From an uncultured Flavobacteriaceae bacterium (GTDB lineage: Bacteria > Bacteroidota > Bacteroidia > Flavobacteriales > Flavobacteriaceae): 47,083 bases of DNA. Positions 24,151-32,224 of the stretch are shown in pieces; positions within the stretch are counted from its first letter, which is position 1; the number at the start of each line of letters is the position of its first letter. The notes under the pieces were generated by a model. The model made no database searches. It saw only the letters and a list, made by a program, of their open reading frames with translations, and had not been told where the DNA came from. The stretch is from contig CAJQNF010000082.1 in assembly GCA_905479625.1 (NCBI GenBank), forward strand, positions 1 to 47,083, read 5' to 3'. The position numbers were made by a program, and so were the translations under genes.

Positions 24151-25410
24151 ATGGCGAAAAAACATAAAATAATAATTATTGGAGCTGGCTTCGGTGGGAT
24201 AACGCTTGCAAAAACGTTGAGAAACAAGAATGTAGAAATACTCCTTATTGATCAAAATAACTATCATAATTTTCAACCTCTGATGTATCAAATTGCAACG
24301 GGAGGATTAGAACCTTACAGTATCGCTTACCCGGTTAGAAGAATATTCAGGAATCGAGATAACATCAGATTTAGAATGACCAAGGTAAAATCTGTCAATA
24401 CAGATGCTAAAAAAATAAAAACCTCGGTTGGGAGTTTTAAATACGATTATTTAATTATTGCAACGGGCAGTAAAAGTAATTTTTATGACTTTGACGATAT
24501 CAAGAATATTTTATTTCCGTTAAAATCAATTCCAGATGCCTTAAACATGAGAAGTTTTATTTTTCAGAATTTAGAAAAATCACTCACAAAACAGTCTGAT
24601 GAATCTTTGGAGGAAATTTTAAATATTGCGATTGTTGGAGGTGGCCCTGCCGGGATAGAATTAGCTGGTGCCTTAGCCGAAATGAAACGATATGTGATTC
24701 CGAAGGATTTTCCTGACTTGGATATTTCAAAATTAAGTATCAACCTGTATCAATCTGCACCAAAATTATTAAAAACCATGTCTGAAGAGGCCTCTCAAAA
24801 GGCCTTGGAGTATCTAAAAAATCTTGGGATCAATGTCTGTTTAAATTCCAGAGTAACCAATTATGACGGAGATAAACTTAGCCTTGGAGATGGAAGTTCC
24901 TTTCCAACAGATACACTTATATGGACTGCAGGGGTTCAAGGAGCTCCAATTAAAGGATTGCCGAAAAAAGCGATCGTAGGTGGTAATAGAATTCTGGTTG
25001 ATTCTTATAATAAGGTAATACATACAGATTCCATTTTTGCAATTGGTGATGTAGCCTCCAATATAACAGAAGAAAACCCCAGAGGATTGCCTATGCTGGC
25101 TCCGGTGGCCAAACAGCAAGGGAAACTACTGGCAAAAAATATCAATCGGTTGATCAATAATAAACCAATCAGTCCATTTGAATATAAAAACCGGGGTGTT
25201 ATGGCTACAATTGGTCGAAAAAAAGCAGTGGTTGACCTACCCAAGTGGAAGACTCAAGGTACTTTTGCATGGTTTCTTTGGATGTTTGTGCACATTATGT
25301 CCTTAGTTGGGTTTAGGAATAAGTTTGTGGCCGTTTTTGACTGGATCGCAAATTATTTAACCTACGACAGGCCTTTAGGATTGATTCTCAGACCGCATAA
25401 AAGGAAATAA
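24151..25410 (+). CDS. Type II NADH:quinone oxidoreductase (NDH-2)
   Basis: 419 residues. Two dinucleotide folds are present: FAD-binding IIGAGFGGITLAKTL at about residues 8-22, and NADH-binding IAIVGGGPAGIELAGALAEM near 162-180. NDH-2 signatures are NYHNFQPLMYQIATGGLEPYSIAYP, a WTAGVQ segment and FAIGDVAS (second FAD motif), and the C-terminus is hydrophobic (WFLWMFVHIMSLVGFRNKFVAVFDWIANYLTY), serving as the membrane anchor. It passes electrons from NADH to quinone without proton pumping. It is divergent from the polyketide operon; because the predicted product might be a lipoquinone, the adjacency is suggestive but not proof of a link. Confidence 0.9.
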   Translation: MAKKHKIIIIGAGFGGITLAKTLRNKNVEILLIDQNNYHNFQPLMYQIATGGLEPYSIAYPVRRIFRNRDNIRFRMTKVKSVNTDAKKIKTSVGSFKYDYLIIATGSKSNFYDFDDIKNILFPLKSIPDALNMRSFIFQNLEKSLTKQSDESLEEILNIAIVGGGPAGIELAGALAEMKRYVIPKDFPDLDISKLSINLYQSAPKLLKTMSEEASQKALEYLKNLGINVCLNSRVTNYDGDKLSLGDGSSFPTDTLIWTAGVQGAPIKGLPKKAIVGGNRILVDSYNKVIHTDSIFAIGDVASNITEENPRGLPMLAPVAKQQGKLLAKNINRLINNKPISPFEYKNRGVMATIGRKKAVVDLPKWKTQGTFAWFLWMFVHIMSLVGFRNKFVAVFDWIANYLTYDRPLGLILRPHKRK

Positions 25411-25551
25411 AGATACCTTTACTTTGCTTTTTAATATCGGCGCAATTTAAGAAACGATCCTATTGGTTAACATTGATACTTCATCACAACCTTTAAGCAA
25501 ATAGCTTTTATTATATGAGTGTATTTTGGTATGGTTTTGCCGAATCCCCGA

Positions 25552-26100
25552 TCAAAATTCTTGAGATACTGCTATTTTCACTACATCTGACATGGTCCAG
25601 TTTTTAGTTCCAACCCCAAAATCTAAGCGATTTAGCTCAAATTCAGCTACCAAATATCTGTGGTTTGATTCGGTAACCAATTGAAAAGGGATACTGATAT
25701 TTTGTTGAACTCCTTTGATCGTGATCAGTCCACTGGCAATAAAGGTTTCTTTACCAGACCGAGTAATAGTCAATGACTCATAAAAAATATCAGGATACTC
25801 AGTTTCAGAAAAGTATTTTTTTTCTAACAAGTGTTTATTTCTCTTTCCAATTCCTGTTTCAATGGTACTAACTGGAATTTTTGCATGAATATAACTGTCT
25901 TCCAAAGAAAGTGTATCCATCTCAATTTGAATAACATAATTCTGAAAGGTACCATCGACATTAATTCCAAAGCTTTTTATTTGAAATGATACTTTAGACA
26001 ACTCTTCCAATTGATCTTTGCTTTGCCCCATTACCGTATTGACCTGAAACAAAAGTAAGAGAACCATGATATAAAAGAATTTAAAATTACCTAAATACAT
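25552..26100 (-). CDS. YceI-family lipid/isoprenoid-binding-like protein, secreted
   Basis: 182 residues with a signal peptide (hydrophobic core about 10-22, cleavage near MGQ, residue 26). The mature part is an all-beta YceI-like lipocalin: SFQIKSFGINVDGTF, then KKYFSETEYPDIFYESLTI, IKGVQQNISIPFQL and the C-terminal GVGTKNWTMSDVVKIAVSQEF. YceI proteins bind polyisoprenoid or quinone-like lipids in the periplasm in the proteins studied. It faces away from the exporter operon, with a 339-base gap between. It may carry a lipid made elsewhere; a role with the polyketide product is a guess. Confidence 0.85.
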   Translation of the reverse strand: MYLGNFKFFYIMVLLLLFQVNTVMGQSKDQLEELSKVSFQIKSFGINVDGTFQNYVIQIEMDTLSLEDSYIHAKIPVSTIETGIGKRNKHLLEKKYFSETEYPDIFYESLTITRSGKETFIASGLITIKGVQQNISIPFQLVTESNHRYLVAEFELNRLDFGVGTKNWTMSDVVKIAVSQEF

Positions 26101-26439
26101 ATGAATCTTTAAATTTTGATTTTTGTTGAAACAGAAATGTAAAATACTGAAATTTGATGATAATTCCTTTCAAAGATGCTGTAAAATCTTAATCTATTAT
26201 TGTACTTACCATTTATCTGTTACTGATTGAAATCCAAATAAATAACTTTTCCTTAAAGACTGAAAATTGATAAAATCTATAGTACTATTTAAAAATATAA
26301 TAGTATTACTATCATATTTTAATAGTAATACTATTATATTTGCCCTGAATAAATAGAAAGTAATGCTATTATTATCATTTCTCTTTAAAATGTATATACC
26401 CTTTATGGTAGTCATATCATAAAATATAAGATCTAAAAA
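26101..26439. other. 339-base gene-free gap between yceI-like gene and export operon
   Basis: The left 170 bases show nothing recognisable apart from AT-rich DNA and one weak reading frame of 69 codons on the minus strand that I reject. The right half carries the tandem palindromes and promoter of the ABC-HlyD-TolC operon. Confidence 0.7.
26279..26342 (+). promoter_or_regulatory. Tandem ATAGTA-n-TACTAT operators, 20-bp inverted repeat and promoter of the export operon
   Basis: Three palindromes are centred about 22 bases apart: ATAGTACTAT (26279-26288), ATAGTATTACTAT (26300-26312) and ATAGTAATACTAT (26322-26334). The last two, with flanks, form a perfect 20-bp inverted repeat (26293-26312 with 26322-26341, 9-base loop). 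Immediately downstream, TATATTTG (26335-26342) matches the -7 consensus TAnnTTTG and would start transcription near 26349, leaving a leader of about 90 bases. The spacing of two helical turns is typical of repressor dimers binding side by side. The regulator is not in the window. Confidence 0.6.
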
Positions 26440-28116
26440 ATGGAAAATCAGAAATTAACACCCTGGCAACGATTTATAAGTTTACTTGAATTGGATAAAA
26501 GAGATATCAGGCAGGTTTTTTATTATGCCATTTTTGCGGGTTTGGTTGCATTATCCCTTCCTTTAGGGATTCAAGCCATTATCAATTTAATACAAGGCGC
26601 ACAAATTTCCACCTCATGGATAGTCTTGGTGATTGTTGTAACTCTTGGCGTTGCCTTTCAAGGTGTTTTGCAATTGATGCAAATACGTATATTAGAAAAT
26701 ATACAGCAAAAAATTTTCACCCGATCCTCATTTGAGTTTGTGTATCGTTTCCCAAAAATAACCTTGCATGAACTGCGCAATGACTATCCTCCTGAATTGG
26801 CCAATCGGTTTTTTGATACCCTAACGGTTCAAAAAGGTTTATCTAAGATTTTAATTGACTTTCCGGCAGCTTTGTTACAAATTGTCTTGGGATTATTGCT
26901 CTTGTCCTTCTACCATCCATTCTTTATTATTTATGGAATTTTACTGCTTCTTTTAGTGTTTCTACTATTCAAGTCAACAGCTAAAAAAGGATTGGATACC
27001 AGTTTATTAGAATCTAAAAAAAAATACAATGTAGCTCACTGGATTCAAGAAGTTGCCAGATCCTTGATCAGTTTTAAACTTTCAGGAAGGACCAATCTGG
27101 CCATGAAAAAAAATGATGAGTTAACCACAGCTTATCTGGAGGCCCGAGAAAGCCATTTTAAAGTATTGATGCATCAATTTAGCCAAATGATAGGTTTTAA
27201 GGTACTTGTTACTTTGGGATTATTATTGATAGGAGGTCTTCTGGTCATCAATCAACAAATGAATATAGGACAATTCGTTGCGGCTGAAATTATTATTCTG
27301 CTTTTAATTAGTTCCGTTGAAAAAGTGATTACTGGATTAGAATCATTTTACGATGTACTTACTTCACTTGAAAAAATTGGACAAGTAGTGGACAAAGATT
27401 TAGAACAACAAGAGGGTGAAGATCCTTTTGTCACTAAAAATGGTATTACAGTTGAATTGAATGATGTAAAATACAAACTTCCGGATGGCGAAGAAATTCT
27501 TAAGGGAATAACTTTTACATTTTCATCCAAAGACAGAATTCATTTAACCGGCGCTTCAAGTTCAGGTAAAACAACCTTACTTAAGCTTATCTCAGGATTG
27601 ATACCAACTAGCTCCGGATCATTATTCATCAATGATATTTCAGCCAAAGCCATCTGGCCAAATATTTACAGATCTAACATTGGTCAGGTGTTGCCCGGAC
27701 AATCTCCCTTTGAAGGAACGATTCTGGAAAACATCATTTTTGATAAAAAAGATTATAGCAATGAACGTTTGAATGAGGTCTTAAACAAATTGGGCTTAGT
27801 CGATTTTATAAAGCGACAACCCAATGGCATTCATACGGTTATCCATCCTGAAGGTCAAAAAATACCCATCACCATATCCAAACGTATTTTAATGGCTCGT
27901 GCTATTCTTCACGATCCGAAATTACTCATTCTTAAAGATCCGCTTGAATATTTTGAAGATGAGGAAGCCGAACGAATTATCAATTATCTGGCTTCACCAG
28001 AAAGGAATTGGGCGCTGGTAGTTTCGAGTAATAACCCGGTATGGAGACAAAACTGTGGACGAACTATTCTTTTGAACAATGGAATTCTAATGAAAAACAA
28101 CGGTCAAGATGCTTAA
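26440..28116 (+). CDS. ABC exporter-like protein with degenerate ATPase site
   Basis: 558 residues: type I exporter transmembrane domain (about 1-320, six helices) fused to a nucleotide-binding domain (about 330-550). Walker A is normal (GASSSGKTT, 371-379) and a Q-loop is present (GQVLPGQSPFEGT). The ABC signature LSGGQ is replaced by IPITI (475-479), the Walker B Asp-Glu by Lys499-Asp500, and the H-loop His by Ser/Asn (530-531). A homodimer would lack both composite ATPase sites. The peptidase domain of bacteriocin exporters is absent. It is the first gene of a three-gene operon with HlyD and TolC-like proteins. It may bind ATP without hydrolysing it, act as a structural channel, or pair with another ATPase. 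Confidence 0.88.
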   Translation: MENQKLTPWQRFISLLELDKRDIRQVFYYAIFAGLVALSLPLGIQAIINLIQGAQISTSWIVLVIVVTLGVAFQGVLQLMQIRILENIQQKIFTRSSFEFVYRFPKITLHELRNDYPPELANRFFDTLTVQKGLSKILIDFPAALLQIVLGLLLLSFYHPFFIIYGILLLLLVFLLFKSTAKKGLDTSLLESKKKYNVAHWIQEVARSLISFKLSGRTNLAMKKNDELTTAYLEARESHFKVLMHQFSQMIGFKVLVTLGLLLIGGLLVINQQMNIGQFVAAEIIILLLISSVEKVITGLESFYDVLTSLEKIGQVVDKDLEQQEGEDPFVTKNGITVELNDVKYKLPDGEEILKGITFTFSSKDRIHLTGASSSGKTTLLKLISGLIPTSSGSLFINDISAKAIWPNIYRSNIGQVLPGQSPFEGTILENIIFDKKDYSNERLNEVLNKLGLVDFIKRQPNGIHTVIHPEGQKIPITISKRILMARAILHDPKLLILKDPLEYFEDEEAERIINYLASPERNWALVVSSNNPVWRQNCGRTILLNNGILMKNNGQDA

Positions 28117-29464
28117 TATATCACATAATCAATTAAATAAAAAAGTAACCATCTCTGGTTACTCTTCTTATAAAAAAGCCTTTGAAAGGGTCCACTTCAA
28201 ACTATTCAACAAATTTGTAGGTGTATTCTTTATCATGTGCTTTATCATGTTGTTCTTACCATGGACGCAAAATGTAACTGCAGATGGTTATGTAACTACG
28301 CTGACTCCAGATCAGAGGCCACAAACGATTCAGTCACAAATTCCTGGACGGATTGAGAGGTGGCATGTCAGAGAAGGTGATTTTGTAAAAAAAGGAGATA
28401 CCATTTTACATATTTCTGAGATCAAAACGGAATACCAGGACCCTCGTTTAGTGGAGCGAAGTAAATTACAGCGAAATGCAAAAAACAACAGTGTAAATTC
28501 ATATAAAGAGAAGGTCAAAGCCCTTGAGAGTCAATTTATCGCAATTCAAAGAGAGAGGCAATTAAAGCTTTCTCAGGCCAGGAATAAACTAATACAGTCT
28601 CGTTTAAAAGTTAAAAGTGACAGTATGGATTTGAAAGCTTCAGAAATCAATTATAACATTGCAGAAATACAATATAAACGATCCATAACTCTTCAAAAAG
28701 AAGGCTTAAAACCTATGACTGATGTTGAGGAGAAGAATGTAAAATTACTCGGAACTCAAGCCAAACTAATATCTCAGGAAAATAAATTGATCGCCAGCAG
28801 AAATGATGTGATCAACGCAGAAATAGAAATTAATCGTATTGGAGCCGAATATGCCGATAAGCTGTCAAAAGCACAGAGCGATAAATTCACAGCCTTATCG
28901 AGCCAGTTTGAAGCCGAAGTGGAAACGTCAAAACTTGATAATACAACTTCTAATTACGAAATTCGAAATAGTTTGTACTATATCACTGCACCTTTAGACG
29001 GCTATGTCAATAAGGCGATAAGAGCTGGTATTGGAGAAACATTCAAAGAAGGTGAATCGTTGGTTGGAATAATGCCTGATATGTATGACCTGGCAGTGGA
29101 GACATTTGTTGAACCTTTTGATCTTCCCTTAATTCACAAGGGAGAAAAAGTACGTATTCAATTTGACGGATGGCCCGCAATCTTTTTCAGCGGATGGCCC
29201 AACGCTGCTTTTGGAACTTTTGCCGGAAGAGTTGTGGCAGTCGAAACATTTATCAGTGCCAACGGTAAATTTAGAGTTCTTATTGCTCCTGACGAAGAGC
29301 AAAATGAATGGCCAAAAAATGTACGTGTAGGATCTGGTGCTTATACCATTGCTTTACTTGAGGATGTTCCTATCTGGTATGAATTATGGAGAAAATTAAA
29401 TGGTTTTCCTCCGAATTATTATACGCCTGATTCCATATCAATCGCAAATAAATCTAAAAATTAA
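28109..29464 (+). CDS. HlyD-family periplasmic adaptor (membrane fusion protein)
   Basis: 451 residues; the start overlaps the ABC gene by 8 bases. One membrane anchor (about 37-52, FVGVFFIMCFIMLFLPW) is followed by the biotinyl-lipoyl half-motif (QIPGRIERWHVREGDFVKKGDTILHIS, about 73-100), a long alpha-helical hairpin rich in Lys/Gln/Glu (about 110-275), the second lipoyl half (YYITAPLDGYVNKAIRAGIGETFKEGE) and beta-barrel domains. This is the bridge of a tripartite exporter between inner-membrane ABC and outer-membrane TolC. Its hairpin is predicted to dock TolC. Confidence 0.9.
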   Translation: MLNISHNQLNKKVTISGYSSYKKAFERVHFKLFNKFVGVFFIMCFIMLFLPWTQNVTADGYVTTLTPDQRPQTIQSQIPGRIERWHVREGDFVKKGDTILHISEIKTEYQDPRLVERSKLQRNAKNNSVNSYKEKVKALESQFIAIQRERQLKLSQARNKLIQSRLKVKSDSMDLKASEINYNIAEIQYKRSITLQKEGLKPMTDVEEKNVKLLGTQAKLISQENKLIASRNDVINAEIEINRIGAEYADKLSKAQSDKFTALSSQFEAEVETSKLDNTTSNYEIRNSLYYITAPLDGYVNKAIRAGIGETFKEGESLVGIMPDMYDLAVETFVEPFDLPLIHKGEKVRIQFDGWPAIFFSGWPNAAFGTFAGRVVAVETFISANGKFRVLIAPDEEQNEWPKNVRVGSGAYTIALLEDVPIWYELWRKLNGFPPNYYTPDSISIANKSKN

Positions 29465-29468
29465 TCAT

Positions 29469-30878
29469 ATGAAAAGCTTGATCAGTTTTATTCTTTTTTT
29501 GCCGTTAATCTATAATTTACAGGGAAAGAATCCTATAAAAGAGCCCTTTAGCTTTGAAGTATATTTAGGTTATGTAAAAAAACACCATCCCTTGGTAAAA
29601 CAAGCCAATTTAACGCTGAATGTGGGTGAAGCAAATCTGCTCAAGGCTCGTGGAGGTTTTGATCCAAAAGTAGAAGTAGATTATAATACAAAAGAGTTTA
29701 AAAATACCGAATATTATAATGAATTAAATGCCACATTTAAAGTTCCGCTTTGGTACGGCATTGAGTTAAAAGGAAATTTTGAAAACAATACCGGTGACTT
29801 TTTGGACCCTAGTATGACTGTACCTGAAGAAGGATTATATAGTGCGGGAGTTTCTGTATCACTAGCTCAGGGGCTCCTAATGAATGACCGTATGGCCACT
29901 TTAAAAAAGGCTAAGTTTTTCAAGGAACAATCAAAAGCTGACAGAGATTTACTGGTCAATGAGATATTATACGAAGCCAGCATCGCCTATTTCAATTGGT
30001 TACAGGCCTATAATGAAGAACAGATCTATACAAATTTTTTAGACAATGCAAGCCAACGTTTAGAAGCTGTTAAGCAAAGTTATACAGCAGGAGATAAAGC
30101 TGCTATCGACACACTTGAAGCAAAAATAACAGTTCAAAACTGGCTTTTGGGATATGAAACTACAAAATTAAAGAGGCAAAAAGCCGGGCTCCAAGCCAGT
30201 ACTTTCTTATGGATTGAAGGTGTACCTTTAGAATTCGAAGAGTCAGTTGTTCCCGAGTTACCAACGGAAGTGATTCTTAACAACTCTTTATCTCTACAGA
30301 TTATCTCTGCAGATTCCATAGCCCTAGATGCTCATCCAAAACTAAGATCTCTTGATTATAAGATGGAGTCCTTACAGATCGATCGTCGTTTAAAGTCAAA
30401 CAGACTATTGCCCAAATTAGATGTACAGTACAATTTTTTGGCCTCAGACTTTGAACAACAATATTTGTTTAATACCTCCAATTACAAAGCAATGGTAAAT
30501 TTTAGTCTGCCCATTTTCTTGCGAAAAGAAAGAGGTGACCTTAAATTGGCAAAATTAAAATTGCAGGATATAAACTATGAAATTACCTCCTCTTCACTTG
30601 CTATAAAGAATAAAATTACAGCTGTAAAAACTGAAATAGTTTCTTTAAATGATCAGCAAAAGATCGTTCAAAATATTGTGAAGGATTATACCGTGCTTTT
30701 AAAGGGAGAAGAGCGAAAGTTTTTTCTGGGTGAAAGCTCCTTATTCTTGATCAATTCACGTGAACAAAGCCTGATCACTTCGCAACTGAAAGAAAATGAA
30801 ATCACCGTAAAAAGATTGAGCGCTATGGTCAAGCTTTTTAATGTAATGGGACTGACACCTTTAACAAACTTAAATTAA
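29469..30878 (+). CDS. TolC-family outer-membrane efflux protein
   Basis: 469 residues from the ATG at 29469, which lies 4 bases after hlyD and gives a clean signal peptide (MKSLISFILFLPLIYNLQG); the longer frame to 29400 overlaps hlyD and is not needed. The mature protein has two copies of the TolC repeat: paired long helices (LVNEILYEASIAYFNWLQAYNEEQ, and the second at KLKLQDINYEITSSSLAIKNKITAVKTEIVSL) and intervening beta segments. It forms the outer-membrane channel of the tripartite export system. The exported molecule is unknown. Confidence 0.88.
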   Translation: MKSLISFILFLPLIYNLQGKNPIKEPFSFEVYLGYVKKHHPLVKQANLTLNVGEANLLKARGGFDPKVEVDYNTKEFKNTEYYNELNATFKVPLWYGIELKGNFENNTGDFLDPSMTVPEEGLYSAGVSVSLAQGLLMNDRMATLKKAKFFKEQSKADRDLLVNEILYEASIAYFNWLQAYNEEQIYTNFLDNASQRLEAVKQSYTAGDKAAIDTLEAKITVQNWLLGYETTKLKRQKAGLQASTFLWIEGVPLEFEESVVPELPTEVILNNSLSLQIISADSIALDAHPKLRSLDYKMESLQIDRRLKSNRLLPKLDVQYNFLASDFEQQYLFNTSNYKAMVNFSLPIFLRKERGDLKLAKLKLQDINYEITSSSLAIKNKITAVKTEIVSLNDQQKIVQNIVKDYTVLLKGEERKFFLGESSLFLINSREQSLITSQLKENEITVKRLSAMVKLFNVMGLTPLTNLN

Positions 30879-30997
30879 AATGGTTATTAGAATCGAATTT
30901 CCAAAAGAGAATCAATTCAAACCCTGACCGCGCTTACATCCTTACTTATGAGGGTTTTGATTTACATACCTTTTTCAAAGGTGTTAAGCTGCTATAA
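30872..30997 (+). pseudogene. Relic of a paralogue of the AsmA-like gene (fragment of about 40 codons)
   Basis: Read in the frame of 30881 this reads WLLESNFQKRINSNPDRAY and then FDLHTFFKGVKLL before a TAA at 30995. The same two blocks, RINSNPDRAY and FDLHTFFKGV, occur at about residues 23-55 of the protein encoded from 43055. The DNA also matches (about three bases in four by eye). There is no start codon and no continuation, so it is a truncated duplicate directly after tolC, marking a deletion or rearrangement joint. Confidence 0.8.
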
Positions 30998-31003
30998 TTG
31001 AGC

Positions 31004-31468
31004 TCACTCAAACATCAAGCTTATAAACTCTGCTGCACAGGCAGGTTTTTCAGAACCTTCAATTTCAACAATGCAATTCCATGTGATTTTTAATCCGGTA
31101 TCTCCATAGTCTTGGATATTTGATATAACTCCAACCAATTTAAGCCGGCTATTGACCAAAACCGGACTGGGAAAACGAACTTTGTTCAGACCATAGTTCA
31201 CCCCCATTCTGGCCGATTTTACTTGGATTAATTCCCCAAGCATTTTAGAAAGCATGGCCAGTGACATAAACCCATGCGCCACTGGTTTTTTGAAAGGAGA
31301 ATCTTTCGCTGCTTTTTCAACATCCACATGTATCCATTGAAAATCTCCAGTTGCCTTTGCAAAATCGTTGATCATTTCTTGAGTAACGGTCATCCAATCG
31401 CCATCTGGAAGAGATTTTCCTTCTAATTCACGAAATTCATTAAAATTTTTCAGTGTAAGCTTTGCCAT
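31004..31468 (-). CDS. MaoC-like (R)-enoyl-CoA hydratase
   Basis: 154 residues from the ATG at 31468; a further start at 31495 would overlap the upstream gene. Single hot-dog MaoC domain with the active-site segment FAKATGDFQWIHVDVEKAAKDSPFKKPVAHGFMSLAM, containing the catalytic Asp and His of R-specific hydratases. It adds water to trans-2-enoyl-CoA to give (R)-3-hydroxyacyl-CoA. It is the last gene of the leftward acyl-CoA operon and follows a FabG-like dehydrogenase by 4 bases, so the pair could perform hydration then oxidation in sequence. Confidence 0.85.
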   Translation of the reverse strand: MAKLTLKNFNEFRELEGKSLPDGDWMTVTQEMINDFAKATGDFQWIHVDVEKAAKDSPFKKPVAHGFMSLAMLSKMLGELIQVKSARMGVNYGLNKVRFPSPVLVNSRLKLVGVISNIQDYGDTGLKITWNCIVEIEGSEKPACAAEFISLMFE

Positions 31469-31472
31469 GTGT

Positions 31473-32210
31473 TTATCTTGAAGTTCCTCCGTCAATAGTT
31501 AAACATATTCCAGAAACAAAGCGCGCTTCATCAGATGCAAGGTACAAATACCCATAGGCAATGTCAATGGGTTGCGCCACAGTTTTTAATGGAATACTTG
31601 CTTTAATAGTGGCAAAATGTTCTTCTGGAATTTTATCCACCATATCAGTCATCGTAAAACCAGGAGCTATTGCATTTGCAGTTATACCATATCTTCCCAA
31701 TTCGACAGTCCAAGTTTTTGACATTGCGATGACGCCTGCTTTGGTAGCAGCATAATTTGTTTGTCCAAAATTACCTCTTAAACCTACATTTGAAGCCGCA
31801 CTAACAATTCGGCCATATTTATTTGCTTTCATGAAAGGCACGACGGCTTGGGTACATAAAAATACGCCTTTCAGATTTACATCAATTACCGCATCCCATT
31901 CATCTAAACTCATTTTTTCCAAGGTTCTATCCCTTGTAATTCCTGCATTATTGATGAGAATATCTATTTTACCATACTGATCATTAATATTCGAAAAAAG
32001 TTTTTCAATGGCTGATTTATCAGTCACTGAAACGGAATAAAATTCTGCCTTTCCACCTCTTGTGTTTATCACGTCGGCAACCTGCTGACCTTGCGGTAAA
32101 AGGTCGACTATAATTACAGTAGCTCCTTCTTTAGCGAATAATTCTGATATCGCTTGTCCTATTCCTCTTGACCCGCCCGTTACAACTGCTATTTTATCTT
32201 TTAACCTCAT
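31473..32210 (-). CDS. FabG-like SDR 3-hydroxyacyl dehydrogenase/3-ketoacyl reductase
   Basis: 245 residues with the classical SDR pattern: TGGSRGIGQAI (about 11-21), NNAG (about 88-91), and the catalytic SAASNVG..YAATKAGV (Ser, Tyr and Lys in Y-x3-K). PGFTMTDM and the C-terminal SGICLTIDGG follow. Such enzymes interconvert 3-hydroxyacyl and 3-ketoacyl thioesters with NAD(P)H. Together with the MaoC-type hydratase it can complete a (R)-hydroxy branch of beta-oxidation. It is 14 bases downstream of the quinone-oxidoreductase-like gene. Confidence 0.87.
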   Translation of the reverse strand: MRLKDKIAVVTGGSRGIGQAISELFAKEGATVIIVDLLPQGQQVADVINTRGGKAEFYSVSVTDKSAIEKLFSNINDQYGKIDILINNAGITRDRTLEKMSLDEWDAVIDVNLKGVFLCTQAVVPFMKANKYGRIVSAASNVGLRGNFGQTNYAATKAGVIAMSKTWTVELGRYGITANAIAPGFTMTDMVDKIPEEHFATIKASIPLKTVAQPIDIAYGYLYLASDEARFVSGICLTIDGGTSR

Positions 32211-32224
32211 CGTAAATTTTACTT

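Noticed and set aside
24042-24227. Upstream extension of the small frame ahead of the FAD oxidoreductase
   Set aside because: The part above 24150 is antisense to the FAD-binding loop of the NADH dehydrogenase, so its coding look comes from that gene.
26206-26415. 69-codon frame on the minus strand
   Set aside because: It covers the operator and promoter of the export operon, has low-complexity composition and no ribosome site.
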